From Panopea generosa (taxonomy: Eukaryota; Mollusca; Bivalvia; Adapedonta; Hiatellidae), in contig CM055897.1 of assembly GCA_029582155.1 (NCBI GenBank), positions 13,692,482-13,756,481 on the forward strand: a stretch of 64,000 bases of DNA, in the 5' to 3' direction. Shown here piece after piece: positions 34,322-45,669 of this stretch. Made by a program: the position numbers and the translations under genes. The notes below the pieces were generated by a model. The model ran no database searches, was not told the DNA's origin, and saw only the letters and a program-made list of their open reading frames with translations. How positions within the stretch are numbered: position 1 is the first letter of the stretch; every line of letters begins with the position of its first letter.

Positions 34322-36493
34322 TCAAGAATCAGATCATTTTTGGTAGACGCTGGGAGGAAACTGCATCTTTGTGATTCAGATTTACTTTCTTTTTGAAAAT
34401 ATGTCACTTTCTATGGGAAATACTGTAACTGAAACCTCTAAATGGAAAAATAAATGTATTTTTTGTGAAAAATGGATGACTTTGAGTGTAATAGAGAAGT
34501 GTCACACAGGCAAAACCAAACTTGAGGCTAAAACAGTAAAGCAAATAGGGCAATGAGACTGAGCAGCTGAAAATTTGTCATGGAAATGTTGGAATCAGGA
34601 TTTATTCAATTCAATTGAAGGAACACAAAGTGAGATAATCTATTTAACTGAAAAAGAAATGATCATGTATGCAAATATGCTTTGCTGCATCATGTGATAA
34701 GACTTGATTTTAGCCATCTGTCTCAAAATCCTGGCTAAAATGAATAGAAGTTTGCACTTAAAAACACTTGAAAGTCACACAGAGAGACAGTGATGCTAAT
34801 ATATCACAACAAAAGCATATCTAGAGCATTCACTGCATCCAGATTTCATGATTCATGTAAGTTAAACCATTTTTTTGTGTTAGAAACTCATTATTTATGT
34901 ATAATTCATACCCCACCCACATAAAAATGGTAACATTTGTCGCGATACTGTTTCCACTCTTTAGCGCATGCTTTTTGACAATACGGTTGGTCGCGTATGA
35001 GCAATATTGTTTTTATGTCGCTGTTTATCAATTAATATTATATTGATCATGAATTATGGAGAAATTTCGTGTTTCATTATTTTGTCATTGATATTTGTTA
35101 TCAACAGCTCTGTATCCAGTTTTCGATATACCGACCGCCAAACTGTCGCATTTCATTTTAATGGTATGGTGTATGACTGCAATTTTTGTTTTACTTTCAT
35201 TTTTTTCTCCTCATTGTTGATATTTATGCGGCTGGGTCTGGCTTATACACAGTATTTACCTACTCTTGGACATTAAGGTAAATTGTAAAATGCGACATCT
35301 TTGAAATGACGCGAAACAGATTCGCGTAATAATTTCTCAGCGTTTAGTTAACCTGTGCTTGAAACTTTTGTACCATCATCTGATTTCTTTCGGTTGTTCT
35401 TCTTACTTTTTTGTCAAATAAAAATACATGATGCTTGCCATAGAATATAAATTTTTCTCATTGAAGATGATGTTTTTTCAATGTCTGTTATTGAATGTGT
35501 ACAATATTTTACTCCACATTCAACAGTATAGCATTCTCCAATATGACAATTTCTAATTTTCATATAATTATTGCAACAACTCTATTTTAGCTGCCCATTT
35601 TTTTATGCCAGTTTTGGAAATCTGTAAAGTAACGAGTCATCTCGCGACAAATATTTCTTATCGCGATATTCTTTGATATATTTATTTCAAACTAATTTGT
35701 CGTAAAGAGATGCGCTTTAGCAAGCCATCTTTTTGCAATGAGCTTATCGGTCCAGCCAAATATGCTGTATCCATATTTTGTCTCATTTTCATTCATCGTT
35801 TCATTTTCTTGCTTTAAAGTGATTTTCATGAACACTTTACTTTCATTTGCAATTTTTATTGATAAAATAAACAAAATAGTATTGGAATTTAATATATGCC
35901 TAATAGATACCTCAATTGCTAAGGGATATATTCATAGTTGATAATGAATCTAATGCATGTACAAAAGTATGTTATTCATTCATGTATTGAAAAAGGGGGC
36001 ATGGTTAGTGTCAGTGACATGCAAATTATTGCTGGGCACCTTCAAACATTAATATCTGTTTATTATAGATATAAAAAAAGTCAAATATATAGTTTTGCAA
36101 CAAAACAGAGCATTATTTGAAGCAAAAACAACTATTTATCCATATATGGTCATGTATTTTGACACTAAAGTTATGTAATGTTGCATATACAATAAAATGA
36201 ATATGCAGTCAGATAGATACACTATAGGAGGCAATACAAGGACATTTTCAAAGTATTTCTTTTTCTAGAATTATTTTTATTATGGTACAATGGCTTAAAA
36301 ATTTTGGCAGTTTTTCCTGTTTTCGAGTCGTCCGAAACTGATTTATGCATGTGTGACTGCCATCTTATTTTGGTGCATGGATTAGAAAACAGTTGCGCGA
36401 TGAATTCAAAAGGCGTACTTTTATATTTAGAAATGGTAAAGGTTTGTTCGACAAAAATTTCAGTCACATGTCATGACAATTTCTACTCTTCAA
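34322..36493. other. Internal region of the nested element, no coding signal
   Basis: Short ORFs of 60-89 codons on both strands show no gag, protease, RT or integrase motifs. No clear primer-binding site or polypurine tract was seen next to the repeats on either strand. Confidence 0.5.
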
Positions 36494-36948
36494 GGTCTCA
36501 CTGAACAATTACCTCCCTTGCATGACGGTAGCAAGATTATTACGCCCAAGAAATTAGAGCTGTGTAAAGCGGTTGGATAAATTTATTTTTAAAAATGCAT
36601 AAAATGTCATATTTCTTTATGCATATGGGAACATTGGAACATTTTCATGATTTCTGCAAAGTTTGGGTGACCCTGGGAACTGTTTGATGATGCTATAACA
36701 GTTTAAAGATGCGTAGTGATACACTGCAACAAATGGGCAGAATTGTCAAAAATGAAGGGGTGCCATCAAACCATCGAAATTGTGAAAAAGCAACCATGTC
36801 AATCCCATGTTTTTTTCTGCATATTTGGACCAACAGAGGACTATCTATGGGAATAAGGCACTTTTAGAACCATTGGTAATGTATCCAGTGTTCCAGAAGT
36901 GCATGTCTCTATATGTAGAACAGTACAAAATTAATTGGTGTGTGAGAC
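36494..36948. repeat. Right terminal direct repeat of the nested element
   Basis: Near-identical to 33865-34319. It is followed by the target duplication and then the continuation of the host retrotransposon repeat A1. Confidence 0.88.
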
Positions 36949-36953
36949 GTATA

Positions 36954-37096
36954 GCGGAGTATCTTTGTCCTGGCGTTATTGCTATACAAAACCTGTTTAA
37001 AACGCTCGAGTGATTCGAGATTACATATAAATATAGATTTTTGGCAGTAAGAAATCAGTTATAGCGATTCACTCTGAGCGACGACATCGGGAAAAA
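36954..37096 (+). repeat. Repeat A1 (right portion) of the Ngaro/PAT-like element
   Basis: Matches 42148-42290 over 'gtatctttgtcctggcgtta', 'gattacatataaatatagat' and 'gattcactctgagcgacgac' with scattered differences. The left 30 bp of A1 lie beyond the nested insertion. Confidence 0.85.
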
Positions 37097-37134
37097 TGTA
37101 ATCTCAATGGACCCAATTTTATGATCGATCGGCA

Positions 37135-38260
37135 ATGGAAAACTCAAGAATTAAAGCAATGATAGACGAAAGGATGAAGTTGTCTTTGCAGGAGCATAGA
37201 ACTTCATTGCTTACAGATATGGGGAAAATGATAGAAAAGATAAGTAGAAATTCTAATTTTGAACAAAAGAATAAAATTTCAAGCATGTTGACCGGTACAC
37301 AAACTTTTTTTCGGAAGTCAAATGAGGAGCAATTTGTATACAATTCAAAAGGTAGCATCACTTTAGATGAGACAGGCTATTTGATACAATCAAACATACT
37401 GCAGGACTCTAGACAGAAAATTGCTTAAGGTATATTCGTTTTATTGTTTATATTTTCACTTCTGAACTTATGAATATGAATTTAGATCCACGGGAGATAC
37501 AATCACAAAGTCAAGCAGATGATTAACAGATAAAACAAACGTTATGTTTACATAAAGCACGACTTGTTTGATTGTGCGTTTTATAGTACAGTCAATTTTT
37601 TGTTTATTTGAGAAACGCTGTAAACATATAAACCTCGATACAGGTAAGACAGTCATAGGTATTCAATCACGGACGTGACCATATTATAATTTAGATAATT
37701 ACCCGCTTTGCCCGTGCTGTTCGGTGATGAACTTGCCAAACTCTGAATCGACAGTACACATATTACATTTGAAAAAAGGCAGCATAAATAACGCTTTATA
37801 TTGAGTTACAAATATATATGTTTTTATATATAGGCCCTATATAGGCGAATATATATTTTAATGTTATTTTCTGGGTACTACTAATGGTTGAAATTATTTT
37901 TAGCGAAAGAACTGATAGCACACAGACAAAAGCTCTTTCGTAAAGCTGATTCGTCAGAATTGGGATGGCGATTCGTAAACGAGTACGAATCTAACCCATT
38001 AGCTAGCGATTCTGATGACGAAAGGAAGATTTACAAGGCCGAGACGAGGGCGAACAAAAAGTTGAATGCAGGGAAAGCCAATAAATTTCATGGTACAAGA
38101 AAGACGCCATACCGGAAGCCCAATACAGCACCGGCTAGAAACGTACAAGGTTCAGTTGCTATGCAACAAGCGCCTCGTAGACCCGGATTGTTTTTCGCCT
38201 GCGGGAAGCCATGACACTGGAGAGGATCAGTGGAGTGTTCTGCAAACACTTCCAATAATA
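37135..38260 (+). pseudogene. Ngaro/PAT-like ORF1 (gag-like), with candidate intron
   Basis: The first block (37135-37426) codes about 97 residues with a charged helical start (MENSRIKAMIDERMKLSLQE) and ends ...DSRQKIA, then TAA. The second block (from 37904) begins AKELIAHRQKL and includes SSELGWRFVNEYESNPLASD, a Lys/Arg-rich segment and a zinc-knuckle start FACGKPGHW whose frame breaks at about 38211. The blocks appear to be one protein divided by a GT-AG interval (37430-37903). The stop at 37426 sits directly before the donor, consistent with a point mutation. The product would be a nucleic-acid-binding structural protein of the element. Not functional. Confidence 0.7.
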
Positions 38261-38475
38261 AGATAAGTATTTTCAAGAAAAAATATTATTCAGAATGAAA
38301 AAGTATTTCGGATTCAAGATCCGGATATTCCAATATCACAAAGAGATAAAGAGTCACAAAATAGTGACGTCATTGTTGGACACCGTAGTACAGTAGAAAA
38401 GTCTCCGGTAGGTAGATTAAATCAAAAATGCCAAAATCGAGAGACGCTTCAGGAAGAACATACATATAAGATATA

Positions 38476-39050
38476 GTGGAAAATGGCTACAAATTGCCAT
38501 TCAAAAGTGTTCCTGACAGTGTAGTTTTGAAACAAAACAAGACCGCACGAGATAATTCACGTTTTGGTGAACAAGAAATTCAAAATCTAGTACTTAAAGG
38601 TATAGTTCCTTATGTAGTCAATCATCTAACCGTAGCCTACACCAGAAATAAAAAAAAAACCGAGGTTAGTCTTAGATTGTCAACTCATAAATCCATTTTT
38701 ACATCAATTCGAAGTTAAATTTGAAGACATAAAAGTTGCAGAAACATTATTTGACAAAAGCTCTTTCTATTTACTTTCGATCTTAAAGGGGCCTATCACC
38801 AAATAGACATTTTTTCAGAGCACAGAACATATTTGGGGTTTTCATATTCAGAAAACAGGCAAACGAAATATTATGTTTTCAATATTTGCCATTCGGTATT
38901 AAAACTGCTGGTCACATATTTACGAAACTTTTGAAGGTATTGTTACATTTTTAAGAGTTTACGGACATAAAATCATTATGTTCCTTGATGATATGATGGG
39001 ATTGGTGGTCATTCAGATTATGAAAAAAGCAATGCGTTCAAGTGAGCTTA
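38476..39050 (+). pseudogene. Ngaro/PAT-like reverse transcriptase, frameshifted
   Basis: Opens with VENGYKLPFKSVP and ARDNSRFGEQEIQNLVLKG, typical of the linker before the RT palm in this group. After a frame change near 38660, RT motifs appear: FTFDLKGAYHQIDIF (near 38770-38815), LPFGIKTAGHIFTKLL (near 38890-38935) and the catalytic MFLDDMMG (near 38980). It copies element RNA in intact relatives. Several 1-nt lesions are present. Confidence 0.8.
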
Positions 39051-39236
39051 CCATGAAAACGCTGGTTGCTTTTGTTTTTGTTTTGTTTTTTTTGCTTGCG
39101 GACGATAAGTGTAATTGGGTATAATTGGGTACCGAAACGTAGGTTAGTTGGGCTTTGACATGTTATAGATATGGAGCAGAATATGATATTCATATCAGAT
39201 GAAAGAATACACAGATTAGAAAAAACATAAGATTCT

Positions 39237-40620
39237 GTGATATATCAAGTTAGTCGAGATAGAGAAAATATAGTCCCAGTAAAAGTATTGGCAAGATTGG
39301 TCGGACAGATAATATTAACACAAAGTGTAATAGGTAACAAAGTTCGTTTAATGACAAGAGAATTGTTTAATTTTATCAATGCAAGAGCTAGTTGGAATGC
39401 TCCTGTAAAAGTTACAGGGTTAGCTACGAATGATCTCAAATTCTGGAGAGTCAACGTAAATACGTTAAACAGAAAAAGAAATAAATTAAAGGACATTCAT
39501 GTTTGTTTGTACAGGATTTTTTTGTCGATGCCAGTGCTTTTGGTTACGGCGGATACGTCAAGAAGAACGTAGGCGTGAGTTAGTCAGTTACTCATAAAAA
39601 AGTAGAAGTAGAATCTAAGAAGCTCCCGGAAGTGAGCAGTACAGAATGCGCAAACTTCTCACAGGAGAAAGATAAAATAGTTTGCGAGATGTCCCCGGAT
39701 GTGAACTTCTTAACAAGTAAGGTGTCCCCGGAAGAGAATAGTTCAGTTTCTGGTTTGTCGCTGTAAACGGAAAATTTATTAAGTACTGTGTCCCTGGAAG
39801 TAGACTGTTTGATTTGTAACATGTCACCGGAAGCGGGTAGTAAGGTTTGTAGCAAGTCCCCGGAATCGGACAGTATGCCTAGTAGTTTGTCCCCGGAAGA
39901 GGACAGTAGGGTTAGTAGGTAGATCCTGGAAGCAAACAGTAGGGTTAGTTGTATGTCCCCGGAGGAGGACACTTTAGTTTGTAGCACGTCTCAGGAAGTA
40001 GACAATTTGGTAAGAGAAATGTTCCCAAACGTAGACTGTTCGGTTATTGAAATGTTCCCGGAAGTGGACAATACAGGTAAACATATGTTATTTTTTATTA
40101 CAAATAAAAATTGTTTTTCAAATTTCAAACAAATAGGTGGAAATACGCAGGTCATAGGGCAGTGGGATACTCTGGAACAAAACCAAAGTTCCACTTGGCG
40201 AGAAACCAAGGCAGTTAATAGAGTACTTCAATCAAAAGCAAACGTTTTGCGAAATTCCTTTGTTAAGGTTTATTCCGACAAAAATGTTAAAACAGTACTA
40301 TTAAACGGTAGAGCAAAAATCAATAATCCATGCGACACGCATTAGATGTACAAAATTTATGTGAAAAAGAAAATATTGTTTTGTGCCCGGAATGGATTCC
40401 TTGGGAAAAATAATGAAAAAGCAGATTATCTGAGTAGATGTTTTGATTGTGACGACTGGTACATTAGTCAGAGTACATTTGATTATTTAAAAGATTAATG
40501 GGGCCAACATACAGTAGATAGATTTGCATCGCATTTAAATAATAAATGTGTAAGATTCATTTCACGTTGGTGTGTTCCAGGTACAGAAGCAATTGATGCC
40601 TTAGTTCAGCCTTGGGGGAA
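39237..40620 (+). pseudogene. Ngaro/PAT-like RNase H region with an inserted repeat array
   Basis: It begins with the RT-RNase H connection (ARLVGQIILTQSVIGNKVRL, FINARASWNAPV), then FFVDASAFGYGGYVKKN after a frame change near 39515. An 11-residue repeat array (39622-40083) intervenes, followed by VIGQWDTLEQNQSSTWRETK ... VKVYSDKN, the middle of RNase H, and after more lesions ADYLSRCFDCDDWY ... VDRFAS ... GTEAIDALVQPWG. The order is that of DIRS/Ngaro RNase H. TAA (near 39764) and TAG (near 39919) interrupt the array frame. Confidence 0.78.
39622..40083 (+). repeat. 33-bp coding repeat: ~14 units of an 11-residue motif
   Basis: Units translate as S-P-E-x-D-S-x-V-x-x-x (for example SPEENSSVSGL, SLEVDCLICNM, SPESDSMPSSL, SPEEDTLVCST, FPEVDNTGKHM). 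The nucleotide core tccccggaag recurs every 33 bases. It is placed between two parts of the RNase H domain. A long antisense ORF here is only the periodicity read backwards. Confidence 0.85.
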
Positions 40621-40937
40621 CATATAAACTGGTTGGTTCCCCCACCAAGGTTGGTAACCGCTTGCATAAACAAGTTAGTAGAGAAAAGGCTATGTGCACA
40701 TTAATTATTCCATTGTGGAAGAGTGCACCATTTTGGCCATGTTTGACAAATATGGATGGAAATTTTAGGGATTTTGTTAAAGAAATGAAAAATTTAAAAA
40801 GGACAAATGTCGTTATATCAGGATCGGGAAACAAAGGTCATTTTATCAAAAATCCATTACCATCCGATATGCTAGCACTAAGCTGTTTCACTTAACAAAT
40901 ATTTGTTAACAGTGAAACAAAATAAAATGTTTGTTAA

Positions 40938-41960
40938 ATGCAATATCATTTTAATTTTATCAAATCTTTGACAGGTGTTGATTTGAAGGACACTATAAAA
41001 CATAAACTAGACGAGGCGGGAATACATGGAGAGTTGCAACGATCAGTTACCGACAACATGGCAAGTTATCTCTTACAATCGAAAGCAAACAATACAGTGA
41101 AAAAATATCAGAATTATTTTGATCAGTTTAAATCTTATTGTGAAAACAAAAAACGATCTCGTATCCAAACCGGCGTTATCAGCGCAGCCATATACTTTAC
41201 TAGTTTACTTGATCAGGGTAAGTCGGACAATGTCGTGTCTTCAGCTTACTATGGAATAAAATGGGTACACAACATCAATGATCTTGAGGATCCGACAGAA
41301 AACAGTATTGTGAAAACGTAGCAAAACGATAAAGTTCTAAACCAGTACAGAAGAAAGACGTTGTCAGTTCAGAAATGTTGCAAACACTTTGTTTAAAATA
41401 TCAGGAAAGCGTTGATATTATTGAATATAAGGATTTATCAATGATCATGTTAGCTTACGCAGGTTTTATGCGTATGAACGAGGTCAGAAATTTGCGATGC
41501 AATGATGTAAAATTAAATTCCGATCATGTATCATAAAAATAAGGCAAAGCGAAACAGATATTTATAGAGACGGTTCAGAAATAGTTATTGCTAAAGGCAG
41601 TTCTTCAGCATGTCCGTATGCTATGTTACAAAGATATATGTCAGCAGCATATTTGTCAGTACTCTCTGATGATTTTTTATTTAAACCTGCCTTTAGATTA
41701 AAACACATTGCGTTTCTTATACGAAAGAATAAAAAGTTAAGTTACACAAGGGCAAGATAATGTATAGTTGACAAGTTGAAAAGTGCCTTAAACTTGGTAC
41801 ACACTCTTTAAGGGCAAGTGGTTCTACGTCAGTAGCCAACACGTCTGGTGTATCAGACAGATGTTTAAAGAGACACGGTCGTTGGAAGACCGACGTTGCA
41901 AAAGACGGTTGTGAAAAAGATTCTTTAGAATCAACGTAATCTATTACAAAAATGTTAAAA
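40938..41960 (+). pseudogene. Ngaro/PAT-like tyrosine recombinase, frameshifted
   Basis: The N-terminal core-binding domain is open for 127 codons (NNTVKKYQNYFDQFKSYCE, ISAAIYFTSLLDQGKS). After a lesion near 41318 come the catalytic-domain pieces AYAGFMRMNEVRNLRCNDV (first catalytic Arg), THSLRASGSTSVAN (H-x-x-R box) and KRHGRWKTDVAKDG (H/W box). The position where the catalytic Tyr is expected reads Cys (DGCEKDSL); this is inference from the motif order. The enzyme inserts a circular DNA copy by site-specific recombination. Inactive because of several frame breaks. Confidence 0.82.
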
Positions 41961-42116
41961 ATATAGAGAATTTCAGACTTAAAATTGTTGTTTATAAAGA
42001 ATATTGAATTTGGTCAGTCCCTCTATACTTCTCTAAATTTCTCTAAATGCGTCTCACAAATCGCAAAAACAGTGTCTGTTGTTTGTTGGATTTTTATTTG
42101 TATGGTAAATTAATAG

Positions 42117-42290
42117 GACTTTTTGTACTCAGCGTTACATCGTACAGAGGAGTACCTTTGTCCTGGCGTTATTGTTATGCAAAACCTAGTTTGAACGCTC
42201 GAGTGATGCAAGATTACATATAAATATAGATTTTTGGCGGTAAGAAATCGGTTCTAGCGATTCACTCTGAGCGACGACATCGGGGAAAAA
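42117..42290 (+). repeat. Repeat A2 of the Ngaro/PAT-like element
   Basis: Starts 'gactttttgtactcagcgtt' (the counterpart of 33835-33864) and runs through 'gagcgacgacatcgggg'. It preserves the uninterrupted form of A1 and so proves the nested insertion. Confidence 0.85.
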
Positions 42291-42599
42291 ACAGATTCAA
42301 TGCTCCAACTAACAGAGAAATATAATTGTTAAATGTATTTCATTTACATAAAAAATATGAAACAGCAATGAGATAAATGTCATTTATCAAGTTATTCAAG
42401 TTAATATGATGGCGTTTTGTTCATAAAAGATTTTTTCAAGAATGAAGCTCGACATTCAGTGTAATGTATTTAAAATATTGTTCTTTAACATGTGTGTATT
42501 ATGTTTTACAAAGTATGCATCTGATTGTATATATGGCTTGTCTAGTTAAACGTATGTCGTCACTCTATATAAATGCGTCTTGCAAATGGCGAAAACAGT

Positions 42600-43215
42600 A
42601 CATATACGATTGCGGAGTTATGCCATATATCTGATTGCGGTGTTATGCCATATATACGACTGCGGAGTTATGCCATATATACGATTGCGGAGTAATGTCA
42701 TATATATGATTACAGAGTTATGACATTTATACGATTGCGGAGTTATGCCATATATCTGATTGCGGAGTTATGCCATATATACGAATGCGGAGTAATGTCA
42801 TATATATGATTACAGAGTTATGACATATATACGATTGCGGAGTTATGCCATATATCTGATTGCGGAGTTATGCCATATAAACGATTGCAGAGTTATTTCA
42901 TAATTATGATTACAGAGTTATGACATATATACGATTGCAGAGTTATGACATATATACAATTGCGGAGTTATGCCATATATCTGATTGGGGTGTTATGCCA
43001 TGTATACGATTGCGGAGTTATGCCATATATACGAGCGCGGAGTAATGTCATATATATGATTATAGGGTAATGACATATATACGATTGCTGAGTTATGCTA
43101 TATATCTGATTGCGAAGTTATGCCATATATACGATTGCGGAGCTATGTCGTATGTATGATTACAGAGTTATGACATACAAACGATTGCGGAGTTATGCCA
43201 TATATCTGATTGCGG
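42600..43215. repeat. 25-bp minisatellite, right part
   Basis: About 24 units of acgattgcggagttatgcca + tatat, with alternating tgccatatat and tgacatatat variants. It is the continuation of the array at 33528-33834. Confidence 0.93.
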
Positions 43216-45330
43216 AGTTGTGGCATAACGTACACAGTAGTTTGATAACCGTAACATCTTGCAGAGATTATTTGATCCCCAACAAACCTACACAGTAGAT
43301 ATATAGATTCTGTAGTTTTCACTCGACTCTCACCAAACTACATAGAAGTTGTACAATCATAATATCTCGGAGAATTTCTTGAACTTTTCAAATGGAATTC
43401 GTAATGTCAGAGAGCACTTTTAACATTTTGTGTATTTCAATAGTTATTATTGATCTTAACCAAATTAATTCGGTACAAACATTATCCCTTCATCAAACTT
43501 GTACAGTATTTTGACTAAGTGTTGTTACAATTTCTGGTCGTTTGGAAGCAGTGTTTGCATTTATAGAAAGCAGATCAAACTAGTGCATTGCTTCATATTA
43601 ATATATTCAATAAGACCAAGTATGTTCTTACCTTTCCTTCATAATTAACGGTCCCTTTGATATTATTATCTTTATAAGTTACTTCAAAGCGCGGAAGTCT
43701 GTTTTTTAATTGATAATTGAAGATGTCTCATATCCGTTTTCGACCATGTCTTAAGAATTGCAGTTGTCAAAATAATGTTCTTTTATATTCTAAATGTCTT
43801 AATATAGCAATAACATGTATTATAAAAAGAGATAATGAATTCTATATTTTTTTCGCTATTACTATACAATGTTATACATATGTATAGGACTTTACAAATA
43901 ATTGATCATAAAAAGATGAATGATAACATTATAATCAATGATTGCTATAAACATGGGTTAAACACCATATGAAATAGGTGTTTACCTGTATAGGACGTCA
44001 TCATTAATTGGTACAGGCAAGAACGATGTTTTACTTCGTATTAAAGCAAAGCCATATTTTGATAGTTGCAAGAAGTCTGCTTGAGATTTTTAGCATTAAA
44101 GTGTACACGAAACCTCATAGGAGCTTAACTGCGTTGGGTGGGATGGGAGGCGGGAGATGGTGAGAGTACATTCTTTCTAGCTATAGGAATAACTTTGTCT
44201 GATGCTTCTATTCTGAAACCGTTCTCAAACATATAACTCTAGTTTTGTGCTGGAACTGGTTTTTTTTTTTTTTAGATGCACTAGCATAGTTCGAAGGTTT
44301 TGCTTTAAAACAGCCTTCAAACATATACGATTTTTTTATATGCTGGAACTGAACATTGTTCCAAGCATATAGTTTTGGTTTGAGTTTGAAACAATTCTAA
44401 AATATATGTTCAGACATGTTGTCCGAATACCTGGTCTCATCATTTAAAATAGTGTTGAAACAGTGCAACATTACAGGGTTTGAAACATTAAACTGAATAA
44501 AGATGATTGGTTTGAACATTTATTTGCATGATTTCTAAATATTAGAATCATTTTGTTTTTGTTTTAATCAGGAGGAAAGAAGCATGAGAAAAATTTATAT
44601 ATTTTATAGTTTGAACAAAATTGTTTAACATAGTTTCAAGCTAAGCTTTTTCACAGCTTAATCCAGTGAATACACAGTCGCATTATAGATCATCCTGTGT
44701 TAAGTTCAAGATACTTACACCAACGTATTGGCAGCATTACAGAAATACTGTTTATATTGTGTTGCTGCGTATGCTCAGAAGAAAGTCCAAAACCAAATTA
44801 CGTTTAGCGCACCGCGGTCAGTTTATTTACTTATGTGCTATTCTGGGTAAATATGTATTAATTACGAGATAAACTTGAAGGTTGCATCAAATTTAAATTA
44901 TACACCTGGGAAACATCTTAATTGTTGTCCTGTTTGATTACGTTACATAAATTGACTTTACCAATTATATGGCGATCTGGCGGACCTACCACTATTTACC
45001 TATCTTGCCAATATAAACAGTTTTAAACTAGATTGAAAACCTATATATTAAACTAATTTTGAAAAATTATGTGTATCGATAAGGTGATATTTACATATGG
45101 TCTGTCTGATAGTATTCAATGTGACTCAGCAGTGCTGGTCCTTTGGTGAAACAATCGAATCGTCTAAAATGACGTAATAAAGCATTGTGTGCACTTAAAT
45201 AATCGCATATGACATTTGATCATTACCTGTTTTCATTCAATCTACATTGAACTAACATTATAGTTACATAACTGCAGTACTGTGTAATAATTGCTGGTCC
45301 TTTAGCTTAATATTCAATGTAGCTTGGAAA
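43216..45330. other. No gene; degenerate repeat modules as at 32456-33527
   Basis: Around 43216-43640 and 45090-45320 modules such as 'acctgttttcattcaatcta', 'catagaagttgtacaatcat' and 'aatatctcgg' resemble the degenerate tandem repeat left of the retrotransposon. The middle part shows nothing I recognise. Confidence 0.4.
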
Positions 45331-45384
45331 CTAGCTATCTAAACGTATTCCTTTATTAACATGCCCAGTTAAACCCGGAGACCT

Positions 45385-45655
45385 AGGGTGGTAGTCACCA
45401 ACCATTCTTAAGAATATTCTGATTTAGACGTAACACAAAAACGAGTTTTGAAAAAAAAAAACACTCTTAGAGTCCATTTCTTAGGAAGAGGCCAAAATTT
45501 GCAAGCCAGTTGGGACACCTAATATAGTTAAATAAATTCTCACACATATCCTATCTGTCATGGTAAACTAGATAGCTACTGTCAAAAATTGAATATTTAA
45601 GCTTACTTCTTAATTCTTAAGAATTATCTCAAGAATACTTGGTGCTCCCTGCTAT
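45385..45655. mobile_element. Possible MITE with ~40-bp imperfect inverted ends
   Basis: The left end reads 'gtcaccaaccattcttaaga'. The right end, reverse-complemented, reads 'gcaccaagtattcttgagat' followed by aattcttaagaa. No clear target duplication was found. Confidence 0.35.
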
Positions 45656-45669
45656 TTTTTTTATCTTGA

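Larger units (their letters stand above)
33865..36953. mobile_element. Non-coding element with long terminal direct repeats (LARD/TRIM-like), nested in repeat A1
   Basis: Two 454-bp direct repeats, about 99% identical by eye, bound about 2.17 kb without a recognisable retroviral ORF. Flanks repeat CGTATA (33859-33864 and 36948-36953). Removing the insertion and one CGTATA gives acatCGTATAgcggag, which matches acatCGTACAgaggag at the A2 repeat, so the empty site is known. The repeats start GGTCTCAC and end GTGAGAC rather than TG...CA, so the class is uncertain; a non-autonomous LTR element is my best call. Confidence 0.7.
33835..42599 (+). mobile_element. Ngaro/PAT-like tyrosine-recombinase retrotransposon with nested insertion
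   Basis: Split direct repeat layout. Repeat A1 is at 33835-33864 plus 36954-37096; repeat A2 is at 42117-42290 and shares 'tttgtcctggcgttattg' and 'gattcactctgagcgacgac' with A1. Repeat B1 (about 42041-42073) and B2 (about 42563-42599) share 'aaatgcgtct..caaat.gc.aaaacagt'. This A1-ORFs-B1-A2-B2 order is that of Ngaro/PAT elements. Inside lie ORF1, RT, RNase H and a tyrosine recombinase, all with frame lesions. The element interrupts a 25-bp minisatellite, and its own A1 is interrupted by the element at 33865-36953. Confidence 0.85.

Noticed and set aside
34178-34396. Conserved 72-codon ORF present in both long direct repeats
   Set aside because: The identity comes from the recent terminal repeats; the ORF differs at its 3' end in each copy and has no recognisable domain.
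39592-39987. 131-codon minus-strand ORF with SSGD repeats
   Set aside because: Reverse reading of the 33-bp coding repeat in the retrotransposon RNase H region; a 33-bp period keeps all frames partly open.
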